From positions 1 through 64,000 of the forward strand of contig WLIV01000018.1 in assembly GCA_009702045.1 (NCBI GenBank): a DNA stretch of 64,000 nucleotides, in the 5' to 3' direction. A program made the translations under genes and the position numbers. Of this stretch, positions 36,300 to 43,613 are shown in pieces. Origin of the DNA: Actinomycetota bacterium (GTDB taxonomy: Bacteria > Actinomycetota > Acidimicrobiia > Acidimicrobiales > Ilumatobacteraceae). The notes under the pieces were generated by a model. That model was not told the DNA's origin. It worked only from the letters and a program-made list of their open reading frames with translations, and made no database searches. Every line of letters starts with the position of its first letter. Within the stretch, counting starts at the first letter, position 1.

Positions 36300-37496
36300 A
36301 TGGCCTCCGCGTCGCTCGCTCCGTTCCGGTCGCGGCCGTTCGCGCTGATCTGGATCGGCGCACTGGTGTCCAACATCGGGACGTGGATGGAGGCGGTCGC
36401 CCTCGGTTACTACGTCGCGGACACCACCGGGAAGGCGAGTTGGTCGGCCATCGTTGCTGCCGCCGCCTTCCTGCCCAGCGCCGTGCTCGGTCCGATCGGG
36501 TCGGCAATGGCGGACCGCCTGCGTCGACGGCGCGTGCTCGTCATCGGAAGCCTCTGCTCGGCAGTGATCGCTGCGGTACTTGCGGTGTGGGTGGGTGGCG
36601 GCACCGCGACCCCAGGGGGGATCGCAATCGTCAGCTTCCTGGGCGGGTGTTCCTCGGCGTTCACGTTCCCCTCGTTCCAGACCGCGCTGCCGGGGCTCGT
36701 GCCGCGTGACCAACTCGTCGCTGCAGTGGGGTTGTCGAACGCGCAGTGGAACATCGGCCGCGTGGTCGGCCCAGCGATCGCTGCCGGAGCAATCGCGATC
36801 GGTGGAATCGGTGCCGCACTGTGGTGCAACGCTGCCAGCTTCTTGGCGGTGGTCGTGGCCGTCTCGATGGTGTCGCTGCGCCAAGCGCCGGGGGAGAAGC
36901 GGCCGGTGTTCGGTGCGCTCGCCGACGGGTGGCGGTTCGCCAGGGCCACGCCGGCGATGCGCTCGATGCTGGTGCTGATGGTCGCCACGATCGCAGTGGC
37001 GTCGCCGTTCATCGCCTTCGTGCCGCAGATGGCGACCAACGTCTTCGGTGGTGGGTCGGCCGCCACCGCATTGCTGGTGGGTGCCCAAGGTGTCGGGGCG
37101 GTGGTCGCGGCGTTCACGCTGGGCACGGTCAGTAAGCGGTTCGGCCTGCCGCGAGTGATGCTCGGCGCGATCCTCGCGATGTGCCCGATGCTCGTGTTGT
37201 ACGGGGCAGCTCCTGGGCTGTGGGCGGCGGTTCCGGCGCTGGCGTTCGTCGGGCTGACGTACGGGTATGCGTTCACCTGCTTCTCCGGTACGGCCCAGCA
37301 GCTGGCGCCCGACCATCTGCGCGGTCGGGTGCTGGCGGTCAACGCGTTCGTGCTCGGTCTGCTGTATCCGCTGAGCTCCCTCCTGCAGGGCCGCCTGGCG
37401 GACACGATCGGCCTGCGCTGGGTGACCGGCGGTTCGGGTGTCCTCCTCGCGCTCCTCATGCTCATACTCATCAGGCTCCGCAGTAGGCTCGCCCCC
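36300..37496 (+). CDS. MFS transporter without its own stop codon
   Basis: About 399 residues of a major facilitator superfamily exporter (enterobactin-exporter/DUF894-like). It has around 12 hydrophobic segments, from [19 protein letters not shown] near the N-terminus to [18 protein letters not shown] at the end. Motif-A-like residues are in [14 protein letters not shown]. The frame has no stop at the usual end: it reads IRLRSRLAP and then straight into the ATG of ilvD, giving a continuous open frame to 39224. Whether the transporter is made as a fusion is unknown. The substrate is not deducible. Confidence 0.82.
37484..37489 (+). promoter_or_regulatory. -10 box inside the MFS 3' end, before ilvD
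   Basis: TAGGCT lies 7 nt before the ilvD ATG, with no binding site, as for other leaderless genes here. It suggests ilvD is made from its own message despite being in frame with the transporter. Confidence 0.45.
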
Positions 37497-39224
37497 ATGT
37501 CTGCAACCCCTGATGCCACGCCCGTTGCCGCTGGCACGCCTGTCGACGTCAAGCCGCGCAGCCGCGATGTCACTGATGGCTTCCAAAAGGCACCCGCTCG
37601 CGCCATGTTGCGCGCCGTCGGCATGACCGACGACGACTGGGAGAAGCCGCAGGTTGCCATCGCTTCGTCGTGGAACGAAGTCACACCGTGCAACATGACG
37701 TTGCGCAAGCTCGCTGAACACGCCAAGGTCGGTGTGCGCGCGGCTGGTGGCTTCCCGATGGAGTTCGGCACCATCACCGTTAGCGACGGCATCAGCATGG
37801 GTCACGAGGGCATGCGTGCCTCGCTGGTCAGCCGTGAGGTCATCACCGACTCTGTCGAGTGCGTGATGCACGCCGAACGTCTGGATGGCTTCGTTGGCCT
37901 CGCCGGTTGCGACAAGAGCATCCCCGGCATGCTGATGGCTGCCGCCCGTCTCGACCTTCCCAGCGTGTTCGTCTACAACGGCAGCACGATGCCGGGCCAT
38001 CACAACGGTGAGGCCACCGACATCACCAGTGTGTTCGAGGCTGTCGGTGCGTGCGCCCGTGGCACGATCACCGAGGAGGAGCTCGGCGAGATCGAGCGTT
38101 CGGCGTGCCCCGGGGAAGGCGCCTGCGGAGGCATGTTCACCGCCAACACGATGAGTTCGATTGCTGAAGCCATCGGTATGTCGTTGCCCGGCACTGCGTC
38201 GCCGCCGGCGATCGACAGTCGCCGTGAGGGCGATGCGCGCATGGCCGGTGAAGCAGTCGTCAACTTGCTGCGCCTCGGGATCACGCCGCGCATGATCATG
38301 ACCAAGAAGGCGTTCGAGAACGCCATCGCGGTCACCTCGGCCCTCGGTGGCAGCACCAACGCGGTGCTGCACCTGCTGGCCATCGCCAACGAGGCCGGGG
38401 TCGAGCTCAGCCTCGACGACTTCAACCGGATCGCCATGAAGGTGCCGCACATCGCCGACATGAAGCCGGGCGGCAAGTTCCACATGAGCGACCTCGATCG
38501 CGTCGGTGGCGTGCCCGTGGTGCTCAAGCACTTGCTCGATGCCGGTCTCCTGCACGGTGACTGCCTCACGGTCACTGGCAAGACCATGGCCGAGAACCTG
38601 GCCGAGATCGATCCACCGGCTCCCGACGGCGTGGTGGTGCACCCGCTGAGTGCGCCGATCAATGCCGAAGGCGGCATTGTCGTGCTCACCGGTTCGCTGG
38701 CGCCCAAGGGCGCCGTCGTCAAAGTGGCCGGTCTCAGCGCCGCGCAGAAGAAGTTCCTCGGCACGGCCCGCGTGTTCGACGACGAGGACGGTGCCATGGC
38801 GGCGATCCTCTCGGGCAGTATCGAACCCGGCACTGTGTTGGTCATCCGCTACGAAGGCCCCAAGGGCGGCCCCGGTATGCGCGAGATGCTGGCGATCACC
38901 GGGGCACTGAAGGGCGCCGGCCGGGGAGCCGACTGCGCGCTCATTACCGACGGGCGCTTCAGCGGCGGCACGTGGGGTTTCTGCATCGGGCACGTGGCCC
39001 CGGAGGCCGCCGACGGTGGGCCGATCGCGTTCGTCCATGACGGCGACCAGATCTCCGTCGATGTGCACCAGTTCAGCCTCGACCTGTTGGTCGATGACCG
39101 CGAAGTCGCTCGTCGCCGTGCCAGTTGGCAGCCGAACCCGCCGCGCTACACCTCCGGTGTGCTCGGCAAATACGCCAAGCTTGTGCAAGGTGCCGAGACC
39201 GGCGCCATCACCAATACGCTGTAG
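37497..39224 (+). CDS. ilvD: Dihydroxy-acid dehydratase
   Basis: A 575-residue iron-sulfur dehydratase for the third step of valine and isoleucine synthesis. The cluster cysteines are in [17 protein letters not shown] and [16 protein letters not shown]. The C-terminal domain has [21 protein letters not shown], whose serine acts in catalysis. The family length is 550-620, so the start at 37497 alone makes a full enzyme. The pathway partners ilvBNC lie about 4 kb downstream on the same strand. See the MFS entry for the in-frame join. Confidence 0.95.
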   Translation: MSATPDATPVAAGTPVDVKPRSRDVTDGFQKAPARAMLRAVGMTDDDWEKPQVAIASSWNEVTPCNMTLRKLAEHAKVGVRAAGGFPMEFGTITVSDGISMGHEGMRASLVSREVITDSVECVMHAERLDGFVGLAGCDKSIPGMLMAAARLDLPSVFVYNGSTMPGHHNGEATDITSVFEAVGACARGTITEEELGEIERSACPGEGACGGMFTANTMSSIAEAIGMSLPGTASPPAIDSRREGDARMAGEAVVNLLRLGITPRMIMTKKAFENAIAVTSALGGSTNAVLHLLAIANEAGVELSLDDFNRIAMKVPHIADMKPGGKFHMSDLDRVGGVPVVLKHLLDAGLLHGDCLTVTGKTMAENLAEIDPPAPDGVVVHPLSAPINAEGGIVVLTGSLAPKGAVVKVAGLSAAQKKFLGTARVFDDEDGAMAAILSGSIEPGTVLVIRYEGPKGGPGMREMLAITGALKGAGRGADCALITDGRFSGGTWGFCIGHVAPEAADGGPIAFVHDGDQISVDVHQFSLDLLVDDREVARRRASWQPNPPRYTSGVLGKYAKLVQGAETGAITNTL

Positions 39225-39249
39225 AAACTCTCCAAGTAGGAAGATCACC

Positions 39250-39573
39250 ATGTCCCAGCCCAAGCTCACCCCGCTGCAGGAAGCCGAAGCGCGCCGTCAG
39301 GCCGCCGCCGCCACGAAGGCCTCCAAGCCTGCCCGCAACTTCTCCGAGGAGGAGAAGGCCAAGCGCAAGGAGCGCGTCGAGAAGGCCAAGGATGCCCTCG
39401 CCCGTTCGGTCGGCGCCAAGGGCGACCACGTCGTCGTCGGTCGTGCGGCGCTGAAGAAGTACCTGCAGAACCTCAACGAGGCCAAGCAGCCCGACGATGC
39501 TCAGTTCGAGACGCTGATCGAGGCCCCGTTCAAGGCCCCGGAGAAGAAGCGCACGAACGACCGTCGGTTCTGA
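39250..39573 (+). CDS. Small Lys/Ala-rich hypothetical protein
   Basis: A 107-residue, highly charged protein, with an Ala/Lys/Glu-rich helix in residues 10-60 (EEEKAKRKERVEKAKDALARS). The more ordered part is KGDHVVVGRAALKKYLQNL, and the C-terminus is basic (PEKKRTNDRRF). It has no membrane segment or recognisable domain. A clear AGGAAG binding site precedes the ATG, 25 bases after ilvD, suggesting co-transcription. Nucleic-acid binding is a guess. Confidence 0.7.
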   Translation: MSQPKLTPLQEAEARRQAAAATKASKPARNFSEEEKAKRKERVEKAKDALARSVGAKGDHVVVGRAALKKYLQNLNEAKQPDDAQFETLIEAPFKAPEKKRTNDRRF

Positions 39574-39579
39574 CGAGTT

Positions 39580-39614
39580 CGGCTGGGCGCGCCGTGTGAA
39601 GGCGTGTTCAGCCG
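39580..39614. terminator. Bidirectional hairpin between convergent genes
   Basis: CGGCTG/CAGCCG (39580-39585, 39609-39614) and CGCGCC/GGCGTG (39588-39593, 39601-39606) make a two-step stem with a 2x2 internal loop and 7-nt loop. It spans the stop of the leftward membrane-protein gene. Confidence 0.5.
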
Positions 39615-39976
39615 GTGCGGCGTTCGCGCACCCATTCGGCGAGCAGTCGCCAGCCGACCAACGCCAAGAGCAGGAACACCGAGCCGACAATCACGAACGC
39701 GAGTGCGGTGCTGCGTTGCCACGCGAAGCGGCGCAGCAGTAGCCCCGCCGCGGCGGTGACCACCCAGATCGTGGCGCCGGTGGGAAAGGCCGGCAACGGG
39801 CCGCGCCACGCGCGAGTGACGATCCAGGCGAGGATCAGGCCGACAAGGAACGGCAGCATCACACCGACCGCTGCGGCGGCCCCCGCATCTTCGTGGTGGC
39901 TGGAGCGCCCGATCAGCACGAACGCGACGACTGCGAGCCCATCGGCGCCCGCTGCCCACAGCGTCGAGCGCTTCAT
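39608..39976 (-). CDS. DUF3054-like small membrane protein
   Basis: A 122-residue protein with four hydrophobic segments, roughly residues 7-22, 34-55, 66-82 and 92-112. Such four-helix actinobacterial proteins commonly match DUF3054; the function is unknown. The ATG at 39976 overlaps the flavin reductase stop by four bases, so it is second in a two-gene operon. Confidence 0.7.
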   Translation of the reverse strand: MKRSTLWAAGADGLAVVAFVLIGRSSHHEDAGAAAAVGVMLPFLVGLILAWIVTRAWRGPLPAFPTGATIWVVTAAAGLLLRRFAWQRSTALAFVIVGSVFLLLALVGWRLLAEWVRERRTG

Positions 39977-40473
39977 GCCTGCAACCGGAAGTCGCCGAGT
40001 TTGCCGCGGAAGAACAGCAACGGGTTGGGGTCGTGCTCGGGGGCCGCATGCTCGAGTTCCAACACCCGGCCGAGTACGAAGACATGGTCGCCGGCTTCGA
40101 CGACGTGCTCGATACGGCAGTCGATCCAGGCGATCGCGCCGTCCAGCACCGGTGAGCCGGTGATCGCCGAGGGCTGCCAGTCGACACCCTCGAAGGGCTG
40201 CTCGATGCTGGACTTCGCGAAACGCCAGCACAACTCGCCTTGATCGGCACCGAGGACATTCACGCAGAACGAGCCGGTGTCATCGATGTCGGCCCACCTG
40301 TCCGAGTCGACCGTCGGTAGGAAGCCGACGAGCGGTGGGTCGAGCGACACGGACGTGAACGAACCGATGGTGAGACCCACGGGTGTGCCATCAGCCTTGG
40401 TGGCGGTGACGACGGTGACACCGGTGGGGAAATGTCCCAGTACTTGGCGGAACTTCGCAGGGTCGATCGACAT
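39973..40473 (-). CDS. Flavin reductase-like FMN-binding protein
   Basis: A 166-residue protein with the split-barrel flavin reductase fold. It starts FRQVLGHFPTGVTVVTAT, continues GLTIGSFTSVSLDPPLVGFLP and has SFCVNVLGADQGELCWRFA. Such enzymes supply reduced flavin to a monooxygenase or reduce flavin with NAD(P)H; the partner is not obvious here. TACCAT lies seven bases before the ATG. Confidence 0.9.
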   Translation of the reverse strand: MSIDPAKFRQVLGHFPTGVTVVTATKADGTPVGLTIGSFTSVSLDPPLVGFLPTVDSDRWADIDDTGSFCVNVLGADQGELCWRFAKSSIEQPFEGVDWQPSAITGSPVLDGAIAWIDCRIEHVVEAGDHVFVLGRVLELEHAAPEHDPNPLLFFRGKLGDFRLQA

Positions 40474-40480
40474 GTCTGTG

Positions 40481-40486
40481 ATGGTA
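40481..40486 (-). promoter_or_regulatory. -10 box of a leaderless promoter
   Basis: TACCAT lies 7 nt before the ATG of the flavin reductase gene at 40473. Confidence 0.45.
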
Positions 40487-40508
40487 GATGGTCGGCTGCG
40501 CTTGACGC

Positions 40509-41063
40509 ATGTGCGAACCTGGCCCGGTGGGGGATGCCGACAACGCCGACAAGACCGAACTGCGGCGGCGAATGCGCCAAGTGCGCGACATGGTGGGTGA
40601 TCACTTGATGCGCAGCGTCCAGTTGTGGGCCGCTGTGGCGGCGCTGCCCGAGTACCGAGCGGCCACCACGGTGATGGCGTTCGTCGGCTGCAAGGGCGAA
40701 CCGGACACCGACCCGTTGTTCGCCCGCCTGGCGGCCGAAGGCAAACGGCTCGTGCTGCCCCGTGTGCAGGACGGCGAGATCGTTGTGTGCAGCGGCGACG
40801 ACCTGCGCACCAACAGCCGCTTCGGTGTGAGTGAACCCACCGGACCGGCGCTGCCCGTCGAGATCGTTGACTTCGTCATCGTCCCCGGGCTGGCCTTCAC
40901 CAACGACGGTGCTCGCCTCGGCTACGGCGGTGGCTTCTACGACCGGTTCCTGGCCCGTCTCCCCGGTGTGCCCAACGCTGCGGTGTGTTTCACCGAACAA
41001 CTTGTCGACACCCTGCCCGTCGAGCCCCACGACGTGCGCGTGCAACGCGTCGTCAGCGCGTAG
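40509..41063 (+). CDS. 5-formyltetrahydrofolate cyclo-ligase
   Basis: A 184-residue enzyme that converts 5-formyl-THF to methenyl-THF with ATP. It has the N-terminal KTELRRRMRQVR helix, AFVGCKGEPDTDPLF, and the signature FVIVPGLAFTNDGARLGYGGGFYDRFL with the ATP-binding loop. A GTG at 40527 would remove six poorly conserved residues and is an alternative start. A strong hairpin follows the gene. Confidence 0.9.
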   Translation: MCEPGPVGDADNADKTELRRRMRQVRDMVGDHLMRSVQLWAAVAALPEYRAATTVMAFVGCKGEPDTDPLFARLAAEGKRLVLPRVQDGEIVVCSGDDLRTNSRFGVSEPTGPALPVEIVDFVIVPGLAFTNDGARLGYGGGFYDRFLARLPGVPNAAVCFTEQLVDTLPVEPHDVRVQRVVSA

Positions 41064-41079
41064 CCGCCCCCAAAACGAC

Positions 41080-41124
41080 AAGTCGGCGTTCAGCCGGGCC
41101 GTGGGCACAGCTGAACGCCGACTT
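41080..41124. terminator. Strong bidirectional terminator hairpin
   Basis: A 15-bp perfect stem (41080-41094 with 41110-41124) and a 15-nt loop sit between the convergent cyclo-ligase and inositol-phosphate-synthase genes. The stem extends by four more pairs around a bulged base. No long U-run is present. Confidence 0.65.
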
Positions 41125-41135
41125 TGTCAGGAAAC

Positions 41136-42461
41136 TCAGACGTCGTAGTACTCGCGGCCGAGGTGCGTGATCTGCTCTTCGCCCATCATCCAGCGCAGCG
41201 TGTTCTTCATCTTGGCCAACTGCACGAACAGGTCGTGCTCGGGGGTCAGACCGGGGGCCGTCATCGGCGCCTTGTAGTAGAAGCTCAGCCACTCCTGGAT
41301 GCCGTACAGGCCGGCGCGCTGGGCGAGGTCGCTGAACAGGATCAGGTCGAGGGCCAACGGGGCGGCGAGGATGCTGTCGCGGCAGAGGAAGTCGATCTTC
41401 AGCTGCATCGGGTAGCCGAGCCAACCGAAGATGTCGATGTTGTCCCAGCCCTCCTTGTTGTCGCCGCGCGGCGGGTAGTAGTTGATGCGCACCTTGTGGT
41501 ACACGTTGCCGTACAGGCCGGGGAAGGTCTCCGGGTTGAGGATGTCCTCGAGCACACCGAGCTTCGACTCTTCCTTCGTCTTGAAGTTGTCCGGATCGTC
41601 GAGCACTTCACCATCTCGGTTGCCGAGGATGTTCGTGCTGTACCAGCCCGCAAGGCCGAGCATGCGTGCACGCAGCATCGGGCCGATGACGGTCTTGACG
41701 AGCGTCTGACCGGTCTTGAAGTCCTTACCGCTGATCGGCACCTTGTGCTGGATGGCGAGTTCGCGCAGCACCGGAATGTCGACGGTGAGGTTCGGGGCGC
41801 CGTTGGCGAAGGGCACACCTTCGAGGATCGCCGCGTAGGCGTACAACATCGACGGGGCGATGGTGGGGTCGTTGGCGTCGATCGCGGCGTTGAACGCCTC
41901 GATGGTCTGGTGCGCCGGGCCTTCCTCGATGAAGATCTCGGTGCTGGCGGCCCACAGCATGACGACGCGGTCGACCTGCTTCTCTTCGCGGAAGCGGTTG
42001 ATGTCTTCGCGGATCGCGTTGAGCATCGTGCGCTTGTCGACGGTGCCGAGCGTGTTGTCGGCGTCGATGCGCTTGGCGTACGAGCGGTCGAAGGCAGCCT
42101 TCATCGGGCGCACGTCGCGGAGCGCTTCGCTGATCGCCTCGATGTGCTTGCCACCTTCGAGCACACCGGCGCGGGTGGCGGCGACGTAGGCATCGTCCGG
42201 GAACGGATCCCAGGCACCCCACACGATGTCGTCCAGGCTGGCCAGCGGAGCGAAGTCCTTGATCATCGGGCTGTTGTGGTCGGTGCGCTTGCCGAGGCGG
42301 ATGGTGTCCATCTGGGTGAGGCTGCCCACGGGCAGCGACGCACCGCGCTTGACGAGTTCAACACCGGCAATGAGGGTGGACGCCACGGCGCCCAGGCCGA
42401 CCGTGAGTACGCCGAGGCGACCGTTGGCGGGGGCGACTGTAGGAGACGGAGGTGTGGTCAT
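41136..42461 (-). CDS. Inositol-3-phosphate synthase
   Basis: A 441-residue NAD-dependent cyclase that makes myo-inositol 3-phosphate from glucose 6-phosphate. In Actinobacteria it supplies phosphatidylinositol and mycothiol. The start has GRLGVLTVGLGAVASTLIAGV (Rossmann loop); DNTLGTVDKRTM, SGKDFKTGQTLVKTVIGPM and the YNHLGNND-like TNILGNRDGEVLDD follow. The start at 42461 is favoured by TACCGT nine bases upstream; a codon seven residues earlier is possible. It is divergent from a LysR regulator. Confidence 0.92.
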   Translation of the reverse strand: MTTPPSPTVAPANGRLGVLTVGLGAVASTLIAGVELVKRGASLPVGSLTQMDTIRLGKRTDHNSPMIKDFAPLASLDDIVWGAWDPFPDDAYVAATRAGVLEGGKHIEAISEALRDVRPMKAAFDRSYAKRIDADNTLGTVDKRTMLNAIREDINRFREEKQVDRVVMLWAASTEIFIEEGPAHQTIEAFNAAIDANDPTIAPSMLYAYAAILEGVPFANGAPNLTVDIPVLRELAIQHKVPISGKDFKTGQTLVKTVIGPMLRARMLGLAGWYSTNILGNRDGEVLDDPDNFKTKEESKLGVLEDILNPETFPGLYGNVYHKVRINYYPPRGDNKEGWDNIDIFGWLGYPMQLKIDFLCRDSILAAPLALDLILFSDLAQRAGLYGIQEWLSFYYKAPMTAPGLTPEHDLFVQLAKMKNTLRWMMGEEQITHLGREYYDV

Positions 42462-42470
42462 AGAGGTGCG

Positions 42471-42476
42471 ACGGTA
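42471..42476 (-). promoter_or_regulatory. -10 box of the inositol-phosphate synthase gene
   Basis: TACCGT lies 9 nt before the ATG at 42461, within a 63-nt divergent promoter region. Confidence 0.4.
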
Positions 42477-42511
42477 AAGCAATACGGCGAGGATGCGGAC
42501 ATCTATTCAGT

Positions 42512-42517
42512 AATACT
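42512..42517 (+). promoter_or_regulatory. -10 box of the LysR gene
   Basis: AATACT (overlapping TAATAC) lies 7 nt before the ATG at 42525. The surrounding region is unusually AT-rich for this genome. Confidence 0.45.
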
Positions 42518-42524
42518 TCACAAT

Positions 42525-43394
42525 ATGGACGACACGCTGCCAACGCTCTCCACGGCACAACTGAGCTACTTGGTGGCCATCACCCGCCATCGCACCTGGG
42601 CGGAAGCGGCGTCGTCGTTACATGTCACGCCCTCGGCGTTGTCGCAGGGCATCGCCGAGTTGGAACGGCGTCTCGGGGTGCCACTGTTCGCCACCGACGG
42701 CCGCCGCCGGGTTCCCCATGACTACACGGCCACCATGGCCGAGTGTGCCGAGCGGGTCCTGGCCGATCTCGACCAGGTGACACGTTGGTTGCGGGCGGTG
42801 GGCAGCGGACAGGTGGGCAAGTTGCGGGTGGGCATGATCGACATCGCCGCGGTGCACCACTGCCCCGACGCCGTACGCGAATTCCGTCGCGCCCACCCCA
42901 AACTCGACGTCGGATTCACCGTCGCACCCACCGGCGAACTGCTCGACCGTCTCGAACGGAACCAACTCGATGTCGCCGTGTGCGTCGACCCGGAGGGTGT
43001 CGGCCCGTTCGATGCCACACCGCTACTCAGCGATGCCCTTGCGGTGTACGCGCCGCCCGGGGTGACGGCCGTGGGCCCACCTTCACAGTGGGGGCCATGG
43101 CTGTTGTTCCCCGCGGAATCGCGAACCCGCACGGCGATCAATCGGCGACTGCGGGCCATCGGCGCCCCACTCGTGGTGGAGATGGAGTCGCACCAGCCAG
43201 AGGTGCTGGTGGAGATGGTGCGCTTGGGCCTCGGCTGGACCGTGCTGCCCACGGCCCAGGCCGAGCACGGCGCTCACGGTCTGGCGCGGGCGATGGCCGA
43301 ACCGCTGCTCACTCGCACGATCAGTGCCGTCACCCGCCGGGGCGGCGCGTTGCATCCCGCCGTCGCGCCCTTCATCGCCGCGTTGAGTGCGTGA
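42525..43394 (+). CDS. LysR-family transcriptional regulator
   Basis: A 289-residue regulator. The N-terminal helix-turn-helix is LSTAQLSYLVAITRHRTWAEAASSLHVTPSALSQGIAELERRLG-like (residues 7-52). An effector domain with two alpha/beta lobes follows (GKLRVGMIDIAAVHHCPDAV). It is divergent from the inositol-phosphate synthase gene and probably controls it, as LysR proteins often regulate the adjacent divergent gene; that is inference. The 467 codons open upstream in frame are antisense to the synthase and were excluded. Confidence 0.9.
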   Translation: MDDTLPTLSTAQLSYLVAITRHRTWAEAASSLHVTPSALSQGIAELERRLGVPLFATDGRRRVPHDYTATMAECAERVLADLDQVTRWLRAVGSGQVGKLRVGMIDIAAVHHCPDAVREFRRAHPKLDVGFTVAPTGELLDRLERNQLDVAVCVDPEGVGPFDATPLLSDALAVYAPPGVTAVGPPSQWGPWLLFPAESRTRTAINRRLRAIGAPLVVEMESHQPEVLVEMVRLGLGWTVLPTAQAEHGAHGLARAMAEPLLTRTISAVTRRGGALHPAVAPFIAALSA

Positions 43395-43424
43395 AGCCGT
43401 TGTGCCCCGAATTCCAGCAGGAAG

Positions 43425-43454
43425 TTGCGAAACGGGCGCCGGTGGTGACAGACT
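43425..43454 (+). promoter_or_regulatory. Promoter of the ilv leader
   Basis: TTGCGA (43425-43430) and CAGACT (43449-43454) are separated by 18 bases. The start codon of the leader peptide follows seven bases after the second box, consistent with a leaderless transcript. Confidence 0.5.
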
Positions 43455-43461
43455 CATCTTC

Positions 43462-43506
43462 ATGCGTACCCGCCTCACCTCCGCCCTGGTAGTAGTCATC
43501 GTGTAG
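43462..43506 (+). CDS. ilvB leader peptide (attenuation), 14 aa
   Basis: The reading frame encodes [14 protein letters not shown] followed by a stop. Six of the last seven residues are Leu, Val or Ile, the products of the pathway encoded downstream. A terminator hairpin starts 29 bases after the stop. This matches transcription attenuation of branched-chain amino acid operons: ribosome stalling at Leu/Val/Ile codons would prevent termination. Confidence 0.8.
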   Translation: MRTRLTSALVVVIV

Positions 43507-43532
43507 ACGTACGCCCACATATGCGTGCGTCC
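43507..43532 (+). promoter_or_regulatory. Hairpin between the leader peptide and the terminator
   Basis: GACGTACGC and GCGTGCGTC can pair with one wobble around a short loop. The arm reaches back to the leader stop codon, so a ribosome at or near the stop could influence it. It may be the pause or antiterminator element. Confidence 0.4.
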
Positions 43533-43535
43533 TTG

Positions 43536-43564
43536 CCTCCCACACGGGAGGTTGTTTCGTTTTT
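43536..43564 (+). terminator. ilvB attenuator (rho-independent terminator)
   Basis: CCTCCC (43536-43541), a 4-nt loop, and GGGAGG (43546-43551) are followed by the T-rich run TTGTTTCGTTTTT. This is the only classic hairpin-plus-U-tract seen in the window. Confidence 0.8.
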
Positions 43565-43574
43565 CGGGCCAGTT

Positions 43575-43600
43575 TCAGCAGCAAGTCTCAGCAGCAAGTC
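43575..43600 (+). repeat. Perfect tandem 13-bp repeat in the ilvB 5' leader
   Basis: TCAGCAGCAAGTC occurs twice back to back, at 43575-43587 and 43588-43600, between the attenuator and the ilvB ribosome binding site. It is probably a small duplication. Confidence 0.7.
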
Positions 43601-43613
43601 CTCAAGGAGAGTC

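Noticed and set aside
36291-39269. A 992-codon open frame on the minus strand opposite the MFS-IlvD gene
   Set aside because: It is a high-GC antisense frame. Its residues are low-complexity and rich in Arg/His/Asp, whereas the plus strand shows full MFS and IlvD motifs.
41124-42524. The long N-terminal extension in frame with the LysR gene
   Set aside because: It is antisense to inositol-phosphate synthase and lacks protein-like composition; LysR proteins start at the helix-turn-helix.
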